DNA of 64,000 nucleotides from Candidatus Azophilus lithoversatilis (GTDB lineage Bacteria; Pseudomonadota; Gammaproteobacteria; Pseudomonadales; Azotimanducaceae): NCBI GenBank assembly GCA_028278675.1, contig JAQAJJ010000003.1, positions 125,042 to 189,041 of the forward strand, read 5' to 3'. Shown piece by piece: positions 8,530 to 17,074 of this stretch (position 1 is its first letter; each line of letters starts with the position of its first letter). The notes under the pieces were generated by a model. It saw only the letters and a program-made list of their open reading frames with translations, ran no database searches and was not told where the DNA came from. The position numbers and the translations under genes were made by a program.

Positions 8530-8579
8530 CGCCGAAGGAACGACCAGCCAGCCGCTGGGCTGTCTCCATTTGCTCCATG
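8495..8579 (-). repeat. Dispersed repeat A, copy 2 (inverted)
   Basis: The minus strand reads MEQMETAQRLAGRSFGV and continues NGVPLWGKLKA, closely matching copy 1 at 2433. It overlaps the 3' end of sulP and supplies that gene's final codons and stop region. Confidence 0.75.
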
Positions 8580-8698
8580 GAAAGCAGGATGCCGGGGAGG
8601 CGATTCAAAACGGCGATGGCATTTGAGAAGATAGCCCGCCCCGGCGGTGCGCAAACGGAAGCGGCGCCGCAGTCAACTCGTTCGATTAGGGAGGATCG

Positions 8699-9754
8699 AT
8701 GAAACTCGGACTTATGCTCGGCTATTCCGGGGCGGGACTTGCGCTGCCCATCAAGAAGGTGCAGCTCGCCGAACGGCTCGGCTACGACTCGGTCTGGACC
8801 GCCGAGGCCTATGGCTCCGACGCCATCACGCCGCTGGCCTTCATCGCCGCGCGCACCGAGCGCATCCGCCTCGGCACAGCGGTCATTCAACTTGCCGGAC
8901 GCACCCCGGCCAATGCGGCCATGGCCATGGCCACCCTGGATCAGTTGGCGGGTGGCAACCGGGTCATTTGCGGCATCGGCGTGTCCGGTCCGCAAATCGT
9001 CGAAGGCTGGTATGGGCAGCCTTGGGGGCGGCCCTACTACCGCCTAAAGGACTACGTCACCATCATGAAGAAGATCTGGGCCCGTGAAGGGCCGGTGACC
9101 CACGACGGCAAGGAAATCCGCCTGCCCTACCAAGGTGAGGGTGCAATGGGCGTGGGCAAGCCGCTGAAGTCGATCCTGCACATGAACCCGGACATTCCCA
9201 TTTGGCTCGGCACCGGCATGGCCTCCACCGTGCGTCTGACCGCTGAGATTGCGGACGGCTGGCTGCCTTTGGGCTATGTGCCGGAGTCCGCCCACCTCTA
9301 TCAAGACTGGATCGACGAAGGGCTCGCCAAGGCGGGCAAGAGCCGGGCGGACTTTGAAGCCCAGGCGGGCACCCAGGTGATGATTACCGAGGACTCCAGC
9401 GCGGCGGTGCAGGCGGCGCTCGACCGGCTGAAGCCCAACGTCGCCCTGTACGTCGGCGGCATGGGCCATCGCCACAAGAACTTCCACAAGGAAATGATGG
9501 TCCGGCGAGGCTTTGGCGAGGCAGCGGAGAAAATTCAGGAGCTCTACTTGGCCAAACGCAAGGATGAGGCGACGGCGGCCGTGCCGGACGAATTCGTCGA
9601 TCAGGGGGCGCTGGTCGGCCCCAAGACCCGCATCCGCCAGCGTTTCCGCGCATGGGAGGACGCCGGCCTCACCGGGCTGACGATCGGCGGTGACGAGGCC
9701 GCAATCGCCTTTGCCGCGGAGTGCGCCCGGCTCAACACGGAACCCTCCGGCTAA
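8699..9754 (+). CDS. LLM-class oxidoreductase, probably F420-dependent
   Basis: A 351-residue luciferase-like TIM barrel resembling the mycobacterial Rv3520c-type F420-dependent group. Visible family segments: MKLGLMLGYSGAG, AERLGYDSVWTAEAYGSDA, RIRLGTAVIQLAGRTPANAA, then ICGIGVSGPQIVEGWYGQPW, a highly characteristic stretch, and IADGWLPLGYVPE. A clear AGGGAGG site precedes ATG 8699. The acyl-CoA synthetase follows 93 bases downstream on the same strand, which may mean a lipid or carboxylic-acid substrate. F420 use is inferred from family resemblance plus the F420 operon at 21.9-27.5 kb; it is not visible directly. Confidence 0.85.
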   Translation: MKLGLMLGYSGAGLALPIKKVQLAERLGYDSVWTAEAYGSDAITPLAFIAARTERIRLGTAVIQLAGRTPANAAMAMATLDQLAGGNRVICGIGVSGPQIVEGWYGQPWGRPYYRLKDYVTIMKKIWAREGPVTHDGKEIRLPYQGEGAMGVGKPLKSILHMNPDIPIWLGTGMASTVRLTAEIADGWLPLGYVPESAHLYQDWIDEGLAKAGKSRADFEAQAGTQVMITEDSSAAVQAALDRLKPNVALYVGGMGHRHKNFHKEMMVRRGFGEAAEKIQELYLAKRKDEATAAVPDEFVDQGALVGPKTRIRQRFRAWEDAGLTGLTIGGDEAAIAFAAECARLNTEPSG

Positions 9755-9847
9755 GGGCTCCGGCCACCCATTGCATGCAGCGCTGCGGCGAAAGGCGCAC
9801 CGGCAGGCACAGGCAAACACAAACTCAAGGAACACAAGGACTGCGCG

Positions 9848-11401
9848 ATGTATCCAGGCAAATGGGGGGTTGAATGCCCCAACAAACCGGCCGTGATTCA
9901 CGCCACCACGGGCGAAACGCTGACTTACGGTGAACTGAACGACCGCTCCAACCAGCTTGCGCAGTTACTGTGGTCGCGGGGGCTGCGGCACGGCGATCGC
10001 GTCTGCATCTTCATGGAGAACAACCTGCGCTTCTTCGAGGTGGTCTGGGCGGCGCTGCGCTCCGGCCTGTACGTGACCACCGTGAACCGTTACCTGACCG
10101 CCGAGGAGGCGGGTTACATCATCGACAACAGCGAGTCCCAAGCGCTGATCGCGTCGAACTACCTGAGTGAAGTGGCCGCGGATCTGCCGTCCCATGCGCC
10201 CAACTGCCACACTTGGCTGATGTCCGGGGGCGCCGTGGATGGCTTTGAAGCCTATGAGGACGCCATCGCCGGCCAACCCGCCGCAAACCTCGCCGACGAG
10301 CCGGCCGGCTCATTCATGCTTTACAGCTCCGGCACCACGGGCCGACCCAAGGGCATCTACCGGCCGCTGCCGCCGAATAAGATCCACGAGGACGCCGGCC
10401 CCGTCGGTGCCCTGCAAAGCGGACTTTGGGGATTTGACCAAAACACCATCTATCTTTCGCCCGCGCCCCTTTACCACTCGGCCCCAATCAGCTTTTGCGT
10501 CGCCGCCCAAGTTCTGGGCGGCACGGTGGTGATGCTGCCGCGCTTCGACGAGGTGGGGGCGCTGAAGGCCATCGAGACGCATCGGGTCACCCACAGCCAA
10601 TGGGTGCCGACCATGTTCACCCGTCTGCTCAAGCTGCCCGAGGCGCAGCGCAGCGGCTACGACTTCTCATCGCACAAGGTGGCCATACACGCGGCCGCGC
10701 CCTGCCCGGTGGGCATCAAGCAGCAGATGTTCGATTGGTGGGGGCCAATCCTCTACGAATACTATGCAGGAACCGAGCTCAACGGCTTCACCCACGCCAC
10801 GCCCGAGCAATGGCTCGCCCACCCGGGCACCGTGGGCCAACCCATTCTCGGCACGATCCATATCTGCAATGAGGACGGCGAGGAACTGCCGAACGGCGAA
10901 CCGGGCATTGTTTATTTCGAGATGGACCAGATGCCCTTCCAATACCTGAAGGACGAGGCCAAGACCAAGGACGCCCAACACCCCAAGCACGCCAACTGGA
11001 CCGCGCTGGGCGACGTGGGCTACGTCGATGACGACGGCTACCTCTACCTCACCGACCGCGCCACCTTCATGATCATCAGCGGCGGCGTCAACATCTATCC
11101 CCAGGAGATCGAGGACGCCCTGATCATGCACCCGAAGGTGGCCGACGTGGCGGTGGTGGGTGTGCCCAACGAGGAGATGGGCGAGGAGGTGAAGGCCGTC
11201 GTGCAGCCTCCGGAAGACATCGAGGCCGACGATGCGCTGGCCGATGAACTGCTGGAATACGCCCGCGAGCACATCGCCCACTACAAGTGCCCGAGGAGCA
11301 TTGACTTCATGGACCAACTGCCCCGCCTGCCCACCGGCAAGCTCTACAAGCGCCTGCTCAAGGACCGCTACTGGGGCAAGACGGACTCGCGGATCGTATA
11401 G
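9848..11401 (+). CDS. AMP-dependent acyl-CoA synthetase (FadD-like)
   Basis: A 517-residue member of the ANL superfamily that activates a carboxylic acid to acyl-AMP and then acyl-CoA. The P-loop MLYSSGTTGRPKGIYR (~residues 157-172), YEYYAGTE (A5), LGDVGYVDDDGYLYLTDR (A7-A8 hinge) and the C-terminal lysine region PTGKLYKRLLKDRY are intact. AAGGA precedes the ATG. The close spacing after the LLM oxidoreductase suggests co-transcription. Several such synthetases sit with LLM genes in F420-using bacteria, so a role in fatty-acid, sterol or aromatic-acid breakdown is plausible. Chain-length preference cannot be read. Confidence 0.9.
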   Translation: MYPGKWGVECPNKPAVIHATTGETLTYGELNDRSNQLAQLLWSRGLRHGDRVCIFMENNLRFFEVVWAALRSGLYVTTVNRYLTAEEAGYIIDNSESQALIASNYLSEVAADLPSHAPNCHTWLMSGGAVDGFEAYEDAIAGQPAANLADEPAGSFMLYSSGTTGRPKGIYRPLPPNKIHEDAGPVGALQSGLWGFDQNTIYLSPAPLYHSAPISFCVAAQVLGGTVVMLPRFDEVGALKAIETHRVTHSQWVPTMFTRLLKLPEAQRSGYDFSSHKVAIHAAAPCPVGIKQQMFDWWGPILYEYYAGTELNGFTHATPEQWLAHPGTVGQPILGTIHICNEDGEELPNGEPGIVYFEMDQMPFQYLKDEAKTKDAQHPKHANWTALGDVGYVDDDGYLYLTDRATFMIISGGVNIYPQEIEDALIMHPKVADVAVVGVPNEEMGEEVKAVVQPPEDIEADDALADELLEYAREHIAHYKCPRSIDFMDQLPRLPTGKLYKRLLKDRYWGKTDSRIV

Positions 11402-11787
11402 GGGTTGTTGGCGGCATCACCGCCGGATAGCCAGTTGATCAGTTTGATCGTGTCGATGACGGTGCGCACTCGTCACCGCCACTCGTCGCGCAACTGGCGC
11501 TGGAACTCGACCCCATCAATCCCACGACTCCGCCACATCCCGAAAGACGAGCCCCTTTTTTTGCGTGCCGGGCTTTCAGATGGTCGTCAATCGCCCTCGA
11601 TACGGCCTCGGCACACGAGCTCTGTTCCAGGAGCCTCTGCCTGCGGAATTCACGGCTGCAAATCCGCTCTCATCCGCCCCTTTGGACGTTCGATTTCGTC
11701 AAATACAGCTGGATGTTCTTCTCAATCGCCCGTCCAAAGGGATGGCGACAGCGAATTTTCGCTTTCGCGACTTCCTGCGGGCTAGGC
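11402..11787. other. Gene-poor region, possible decayed sequence
   Basis: About 385 bases after the acyl-CoA synthetase. Translations on both strands give only stop-interrupted frames; the minus strand has a basic, helix-like stretch without a recognised family. No RNA gene, repeat copy or terminator was identified. Confidence 0.35.
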
Positions 11788-11874
11788 CTACGCCTCTGCA
11801 ATCTTGACGTTGCATTCCTCCCTCTCAGCGGAGGGAGGATCAACGTGGATTTGATACTGCTTCCATCGAAACAT
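11788..11874 (-). CDS. Small 28-codon ORF with strong ribosome site
   Basis: The minus strand carries AAGGAGG six bases before an ATG at 11874, followed by 28 codons (starts MFRWKQYQIHVDPPS) and TAG. It lies 62 bases downstream of the DUF4396 gene on the same strand. The ribosome site is better than that of most genes in this window, but the peptide is charged, without membrane segment or recognised family. It may be a real small protein or the start of a gene truncated by deletion, since the region beyond it looks decayed. Confidence 0.4.
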   Translation of the reverse strand: MFRWKQYQIHVDPPSAEREECNVKIAEA

Positions 11875-11936
11875 TGGGGCCTCCTTCGGTTTCAGATTAT
11901 TGACACCTTCGTGCAACCGCTCAGGCTGGTGTCCCG

Positions 11937-12383
11937 TCAGTGGCAGGCCTTGCCGAGGGCTTTCAAGCGCCAATAGTTGTAGGGTAGCGGCGTGACGAAG
12001 CCGACGGTGAGCATTGCTGGAACCACCCACCAAGTCAACTTGGCGCCACCGGTCAGGGACCAGTCGACCAGGTTCATGGCGGTCTCCATGGCCACCATGG
12101 AGATCAGCGACATGCCGACGGCGGTCCTGAATGCGGCGCGTGGACCCATTTGCCGCCACAGAACGGCCGTCTCCAGCAGAATTGACGTCAAAATGCCGTT
12201 GACGATGGCCAGCGCCATGATCGCCAGCGTCGGCCAGGGGATGCCGGTGAACTGGAAGAAGGCGATGGTGCCGAAGTCGCCAATGGAGCAGCCCAGCAGG
12301 CACCACGCCGTGTTGACCGATGCCGTTCGCCAAGTGTGGCGGCAACGCCAGTCGATCATGCTGCTCGCGGCGGATTCGCTCAT
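11937..12383 (-). CDS. DUF4396 membrane protein
   Basis: A 148-residue protein with about four hydrophobic segments. It carries the strongly conserved DUF4396 core: WCLLGCSIGDFGTIAFFQFT, GIPWPTLAIMALAIVNGILT, then a GMSLISMVAMETAMNLVDW helix and a C-terminal TPLPYNYWRLKALGKACH with conserved Cys-His. Function of the family is unknown; the Gly-Asp-Phe and Cys-His motifs hint at a metal or ion role, but that is inference. ATG 12383 has an AAGGGA site; a longer frame starts at 12416. A 28-codon ORF follows on the same strand. Confidence 0.85.
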   Translation of the reverse strand: MSESAASSMIDWRCRHTWRTASVNTAWCLLGCSIGDFGTIAFFQFTGIPWPTLAIMALAIVNGILTSILLETAVLWRQMGPRAAFRTAVGMSLISMVAMETAMNLVDWSLTGGAKLTWWVVPAMLTVGFVTPLPYNYWRLKALGKACH

Positions 12384-12561
12384 GCTTTCGATCCCTTGGC
12401 GGGAGTGCCGGATCAACTAAGCCTGCCGCGGGCTGAAAGGTCAAGTACCGCAAGGCAGACCGCAACGAACGGGGTTAAGATGCACCAAGCCAGTCGTTTC
12501 CAGGAGAATGCCAAGTGCAGGCCCAGAGGCGTCGCCCCTCCAATCGGTGGCCAATTGATCC

Positions 12562-13090
12562 ATGAAGGCTAGGCGCAAGCTGCCCATCGGCATTCAGACC
12601 CTCCGGGAGATTCGCGAAGACGGCTGCTTCTGCGTGGACAAAACCGCCTATGACCATCGGTTGGCGGAGGACGGCAAGCACTGTTTCCTGTCGCGCCCCG
12701 GCCCTTCGGCAAGAGCCTTTTTCTGGATACCTTGAAGGAACTGTTCGAAGGCAACGAGTCCTTGTTCCGGGGGCTGGAAGTGCATGGGCGATCGAACTGG
12801 TCGGTGCGCTACCCGGCGGTGCGCCTTGACTTCAGTGGCGCAAACTTCAGCGAAGAGGGGGCTTTGGATGAGGACTTGGCCGCGCAGTTGGATGCCATCG
12901 AGCGCGAAACAGGTGTCGAAGCATCATACAGCGGCGCGTCAACTCGCTTTCGCCACTTGGTGCAAGCCCTGCACGAGAAGTGCGGCCAACGGGTTGTGGT
13001 GTTGGTGGACGAATACGACAAGCCCATTCAATTGATCGGCGTTGAATTCAGCCGCGAGGATCGAAGCCTGTCCGCCTTTGACGGCGAGAG
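12562..13090 (+). pseudogene. AAA-ATPase-like / PD-(D/E)XK nuclease (DUF1703 type), broken
   Basis: The start reads KLPIGIQTLREIREDGCFCV then DKTAYDHRLAEDGKHCFLSR, typical of the AAA-ATPase-like proteins with a C-terminal DUF1703 nuclease domain. Right in the Walker-A-like SRPRxFGKS segment (about 12697) one base is missing; the other frame continues PFGKSLFLDTLKELFEGNES and RYPAVRLDFSG to VLVDEYDKPI at ~13026. There it jumps to IGVEFSREDRSLSAFD, which belongs near the C-terminal end of the family, so most of the protein (normally ~500 residues) is deleted. Non-functional. The 3' side runs into fragments of repeats A and B. Confidence 0.75.
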
Positions 13091-13100
13091 CACCCAAGAT

Positions 13101-13180
13101 TCCACCGGCGCACCAAACTGCGGCGAGCTCGGGGCTCGAGACTCCAATTCGAGGCGAGGGCGGGACGCCCTCGCTCCGGA
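13101..13180 (+). repeat. Repeat A fragment followed by repeat B copy 1
   Basis: 13101-13137 resembles the second half of repeat A (frame GAPNCGELG, compare GAPHWGELK at 13421-13509). 13148-13180 holds repeat B, whose core is the hairpin GAGGGCGGGACGCCCTC. Repeat B recurs inverted at 16459-16490, inside gpgP, and at 27552-27580. Confidence 0.65.
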
Positions 13181-13332
13181 CCCAAGAATCCCCACTGAGG
13201 CCATGCCGCCTTTTCACGGAACAATCGGAGACTGCCTCATGACCAATGGATTGTTCCTTCAGCGCCAGCGGTGCGGTGCACTATGACGAGCCGCCCCTCC
13301 CTTGACAGCAACACCCATTCCACTAATGCTTT

Positions 13333-13509
13333 CACGTGACAAGTGGAGACGGCCCAGCGGCTGGCGGGTTGTTTCTTCGGCGTCGGCGGCGTGCCGTTCG
13401 GGGGCAAGCTAAGGGATTCGATGTGACAAGTGGAGACGCCCACTGGCTGGCCTGGCGTTGCTTCGATTTCAGCGGCGCACCACACTGGGGCGAGCTAAAG
13501 GCTTCCATG
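13333..13509 (+). repeat. Repeat A, two tandem diverged copies (3 and 4)
   Basis: 13333-13419 reads VETAQRLAGCFFGVGGVPFG and 13421-13509 reads AHWLAWRCFDFSGAPHWGEL. The two units align over their length, each introduced by TGACAAGTGGAGAC. Together with 13287-13332 and 13510-13591, in which I see no gene, they fill the space between the broken AAA gene and the acyl-CoA synthetase. Confidence 0.7.
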
Positions 13510-13591
13510 CGCCAATTCGCTCCCGGCGTGGAAGGCCATTGAGCGGGCACCAACCAACTGTTGACCAACCTTCAAGGACCACGAACCACCC

Positions 13592-15136
13592 ATGCAAAAC
13601 AACCTCGGTCTTTTCCTGACGAAACGGGCCTTTTTGTCGCCCGGCCACGACGCCTACGTCGATAGCCACTCCGGGCTGCGGCTCAACTACGATGAACTCA
13701 ATCGGCGTTGCAACCAGATCGCCAACGCCTTTGTGGCGGCGGGCATCCGAAAGGAGGAGCGCGTCGGCCTGTTGGTGATGAACAGCGCGGAGTTCATGGA
13801 ATCCTACTTCGCGCTGGCCAAGATCGGCGCGGTCATCGTGCCGCTGAATTGGCGATTGGTGGCGGACGAGCTGGAGTTCATCCTAAAGGACAGCGGCACC
13901 CGGCGGCTGATCTACGGTGAGGAGTTCATCGACACCGTGGCGGAACTGCACAGCCGCGGCGAGGCGACCGACATCAACCATTGGCTGCAGGTCGAGGGCG
14001 AGCTGGAGACCGCGTACTTCGCCCAAAGCTATGAAGCGTTCCGGGACGGTGCCAGCGATGCGGAGCCCGAAGTCGGCGGCACCGGCGACGACATGCTCTA
14101 CATCATGTACACCTCCGGCACCACGGGCCTGCCCAAGGGCGTGGTCCACACCCACAACACCGCCATCTGGGGCATCATCACCATCGCCGCCAACGTCCAC
14201 TACCAGGAGCAGGAGCGCTACTTGGCGGCGCTGCCCATGTTCCATGTCGGCGCCCTGACGCCACTGGCGGTCAACGTCTATCGTGGCGCGGCCTCCATCG
14301 TCATGCGCGCCTTCGACCCGACGCTGGCTTGGCAGTTGATTGAGCGGGAGAAGATCACCACCGGGCTCGCGGTGCCGGCCATGATGAACTTCATGCTGCA
14401 GGTGCCGAACTACCAGCGCTTCGACTTCTCTAGCCTGCGCTGGTTGATGACCGGTGCGGCGCCGGTGCCGGTGGCGCTCATTGAGCAGTACTCGGAGTTG
14501 GGCGTTGACGTGCGCCAAGTCTATGGCCTCACGGAGACCTGCGGCCCGGCCTGCCTGATGGACGCCGAGACCTCGCTCATCAAGCCCGCATCAACCGGCC
14601 AGGCCTTCTTCCACACCGCCGTGCGGGTGGTTGACGAAAGCGGCGCCGACTGCCCGCCGGGCGTCTCCGGCGAGGTGCTCGTGGCCGGCCCCCACATCAT
14701 GCGCGAATACTGGAACCGGCCCGACGCCACCGCCGAGACCATCGTTGACGGCTGGCTGCACACCGGCGACGTGGCCACCATGGACGAAGACGGCTACGTC
14801 TTCATTCAGGATCGCATCAAGGACATGATCATCTCCGGCGGCGAGAACGTCTATCCGGCGGAAATCGAAGAGGTGCTGATGACCCACCCGGACATCATCG
14901 AGGCGGCGGTGATCGGCATGGCCAGCGAGAAGTGGGGCGAAAGCCCCTTGGCCATCGTGGTCTCGAAGTCCGAGACCTTGAGCGAAGCGGATGTGCTCAA
15001 CTACTGCCAAGGCAAGCTGGCCGGCTTCAAGCTGCCCAAGAAGGCCGCCTTCGTGGCGGAAATTCCGCGCAATCCAAGCGGCAAGATCTTGAAGCGGGTG
15101 CTGCGCAAGCAGTTCCCTGACCCCGCCCCGGTGTAG
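13592..15136 (+). CDS. AMP-dependent acyl-CoA synthetase (second paralogue)
   Basis: A 514-residue ANL-superfamily ligase with MYTSGTTGLPKGVVHTH (P-loop, ~residues 172-188), VYGLTETCGP (A5), WLHTGDVATMDEDGYVFIQD (A7), and the catalytic-lysine region NPSGKILKRVLRKQ. It is clearly distinct from the copy at 9848. An AAGGACC element lies upstream of ATG. Ten bases after its stop an APH-fold kinase begins, the first of a chain of closely spaced genes (13592-18295). Substrate unknown; probably medium- or long-chain acids. Confidence 0.9.
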   Translation: MQNNLGLFLTKRAFLSPGHDAYVDSHSGLRLNYDELNRRCNQIANAFVAAGIRKEERVGLLVMNSAEFMESYFALAKIGAVIVPLNWRLVADELEFILKDSGTRRLIYGEEFIDTVAELHSRGEATDINHWLQVEGELETAYFAQSYEAFRDGASDAEPEVGGTGDDMLYIMYTSGTTGLPKGVVHTHNTAIWGIITIAANVHYQEQERYLAALPMFHVGALTPLAVNVYRGAASIVMRAFDPTLAWQLIEREKITTGLAVPAMMNFMLQVPNYQRFDFSSLRWLMTGAAPVPVALIEQYSELGVDVRQVYGLTETCGPACLMDAETSLIKPASTGQAFFHTAVRVVDESGADCPPGVSGEVLVAGPHIMREYWNRPDATAETIVDGWLHTGDVATMDEDGYVFIQDRIKDMIISGGENVYPAEIEEVLMTHPDIIEAAVIGMASEKWGESPLAIVVSKSETLSEADVLNYCQGKLAGFKLPKKAAFVAEIPRNPSGKILKRVLRKQFPDPAPV

Positions 15137-15146
15137 GCACCGGGCG

Positions 15147-16148
15147 ATGGAGCTCGAAGAGCTGCGCCGGCGTCTCGGGCCGTTCTGCGAACACCACTAC
15201 GGGGCCGGCGCCCGGGTGTTCGATGTGGTGATCATGCCGGGGCACGCCGGCTTCGCCTACGGCTTCCGGGTGGAGCAGGCCGGTGAGGTCGAGTCTTGGT
15301 TCATCCGCCTGCCGCCGCCCAACGTCAATTTGCGGGGCACCGCCGATGTGCTGCGGCAGGCGGCGGTGCTCAGCGCCTTGGACGGCACCGATGTGCCCCA
15401 TTGTTCGGTCAAGTGGTCGGGCGACGATTTGCACTGGTTCGGCTGCCCCTACTTTGTCGTGCCTTGGCTTGAAGGCGACGTGCTGCGCATTGGCCAGGAG
15501 GACTGGGGGGCGGCGCTGACGGACAGCCAGCTATTGGACCTCGGTACCGCTGTCATGCGGGCGTTGGCTGGCATCCATCGGGTGCCGGCGCAGGAGGCCC
15601 CATACCTTGGCGAGCCGGTGCTGTTTATCGAGGACGTGCAGCGCTGGGACCGATTTTACCAGCGGGCTGCCGATCCCGAGTGCCTGAAGGACGCGCCCAT
15701 CGTGCGCCAAAAGTTGTTGGATCAAATCCCCGACGGTGCGCCAGTGGGCATCTTTCACGGCGACTTTCAGATCGCCAATCTGTTCTGCGCGACGGACAGT
15801 CCCCGGCTGCTGGCGGTCATCGACTGGGAGCTCACCGGCATCGGCGCCACCCTCAATGACCTCGGCTGGATTGCCACCTTCAGCGACCGGGAAGCTTGGT
15901 CCGGCCAGCGCGGCGCCGCGCCGATGTTCCTCGATCCGCCCACCCTCATTGATCTCTACAGCGAGGCCTGCGGCCAAGCCGTCCCCGACGTCAACTGGTT
16001 CCGGGCGCTTGCCGCCTACAAGTTCGCCATCATCACGGGCTTTAACTTGAGCCTGCACCGGCGCGGCAAGCGCGTCGATCCGACTTGGGAGGAAACCGCG
16101 CTGTCGATGACCTCGCTGATCGATCGGGCCAACGAGCTGCTCGGTTGA
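15147..16148 (+). CDS. Aminoglycoside-phosphotransferase (APH)-fold kinase
   Basis: A 333-residue protein kinase-like/APH-family enzyme. The catalytic loop HGDFQIANL starts at His204 and the metal-binding IDWELTGIG has Asp226, in place of the kinase HGDxxxxN and DFG-like motifs. Such stand-alone APH proteins (ACAD10/11-N-like, often named phosphotransferase family protein) are common next to acyl-CoA genes, and their substrates are mostly unknown. Here it lies between an acyl-CoA synthetase and the glucosylglycerate genes, overlapping gpgP by one base (TGATG). A role as a sugar or glycerate kinase feeding the module is possible but not shown by sequence. Confidence 0.85.
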   Translation: MELEELRRRLGPFCEHHYGAGARVFDVVIMPGHAGFAYGFRVEQAGEVESWFIRLPPPNVNLRGTADVLRQAAVLSALDGTDVPHCSVKWSGDDLHWFGCPYFVVPWLEGDVLRIGQEDWGAALTDSQLLDLGTAVMRALAGIHRVPAQEAPYLGEPVLFIEDVQRWDRFYQRAADPECLKDAPIVRQKLLDQIPDGAPVGIFHGDFQIANLFCATDSPRLLAVIDWELTGIGATLNDLGWIATFSDREAWSGQRGAAPMFLDPPTLIDLYSEACGQAVPDVNWFRALAAYKFAIITGFNLSLHRRGKRVDPTWEETALSMTSLIDRANELLG

Positions 16149-17068
16149 TGAACTGGCTCATCGCGACGGACCTCGACGGCACACTGCTTGATGACGGCTA
16201 TCCCGTGGCGGAAGCCGCACGAGCCGTTGACACGCTTCATGATCGCATCCTCCAGCGCGACCCGCGATCGACGGTGCATTCGGTGCTGGCCTCGAGCAAG
16301 ACCTGCGCGGAGCTGATCCCGCTGGCGAACCGCTGTGCTAGGGCACCCCTGATTCTGTTCGAAAACGGCGCCGGCTGGGCGCGGAAGACAGCGGCGGAGC
16401 CAGCGACCTCCACCCAGCCAAGCCAAGGCAAGATGCCCTTATCGGTCGGACGGGCTCCCCGGACCGAGGGCGTCCCGCCCTCGTCTCGAACCGAGGAGGA
16501 TGCCCCGAAGGATTATCAGATCGAGCGCTTGGCAAGCATTGGCTATGCGGGGATTCGAACACTGCTGACGCGGCTGCGCCGCCGCCCGGAGTTCGACTTT
16601 CTCGGTTTCGGCGACTGGTCTGCCGCCGAAGTGGCCGCTCACACCGGCTTGGATGAGCCGGCCGCGCAAGCCGCCAAGCAGCGTGCGGCATCGGAGCCCA
16701 TCCTGTGGCAAAGTGGCCCGAAGGGGTTGCAGGCGTTCAGATCGGAGCTTGAGCGCAACGGCCTGAGCCTTACCCAAGGTGGCCGATTCCTGCACGTCGC
16801 CGGATCGCATGGCAAAGGCGTGGCCTTGTCCCGAATTGAAGCGCAAGTGGAAACTCCCGCCAAGCCGCTCTTCAAGCTGGCCTGCGGGGATGCCGGCAAC
16901 GACCTCGACATGCTGCGCCACGCCGATCTGGCACTGGTCTTCCCTGGTCGCGATGGCGGCTACATCCTGCCGGAGGGCGCGGGCGTCGCCCATGCGCCGA
17001 GCGCAGGTCCTGAAAACTGGCTGGCGGGCACCACCCGCCTCATCGAATCCCAATACCCGCAAGGCTGA
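16148..17068 (+). CDS. gpgP: HAD phosphatase, glucosyl-/mannosyl-3-phosphoglycerate phosphatase type
   Basis: A 306-residue HAD-IIB (MPGP) phosphatase. Motif I TDLDGTLLDD sits at residues 7-16, motif II in VLASSKTCAEL near 47-57, and the metal-binding CGDAGNDLDML near 249. The family removes phosphate from glucosyl- or mannosyl-3-phosphoglycerate. The next gene is the matching glycosyltransferase, which favours the glucosyl substrate. Residues ~79-121 form a low-complexity insert, of which 104-115 are encoded by a copy of hairpin repeat B (16459-16490); this makes the protein longer than the usual ~270. The frame is kept and the motifs are intact, so it is probably active. Start overlaps the kinase stop. 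Confidence 0.8.
   Translation: MNWLIATDLDGTLLDDGYPVAEAARAVDTLHDRILQRDPRSTVHSVLASSKTCAELIPLANRCARAPLILFENGAGWARKTAAEPATSTQPSQGKMPLSVGRAPRTEGVPPSSRTEEDAPKDYQIERLASIGYAGIRTLLTRLRRRPEFDFLGFGDWSAAEVAAHTGLDEPAAQAAKQRAASEPILWQSGPKGLQAFRSELERNGLSLTQGGRFLHVAGSHGKGVALSRIEAQVETPAKPLFKLACGDAGNDLDMLRHADLALVFPGRDGGYILPEGAGVAHAPSAGPENWLAGTTRLIESQYPQG
16459..16490 (-). repeat. Repeat B copy 2, inside gpgP coding sequence
   Basis: The minus strand matches the core of the copy at 13148-13180, including GACGAGGGCGGGACGCCCTC. The surrounding coding stretch reads RAPRTEGVPPSSRTEEDA, unlike the phosphatase family. The insertion keeps the reading frame. Confidence 0.75.
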
Positions 17069-17074
17069 AAGCCC

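Noticed and set aside
16540-16570. GGGGATTCGAAC, resembling an inverted tRNA T-loop
   Set aside because: No matching stem, anticodon arm or acceptor; it lies within gpgP coding sequence.
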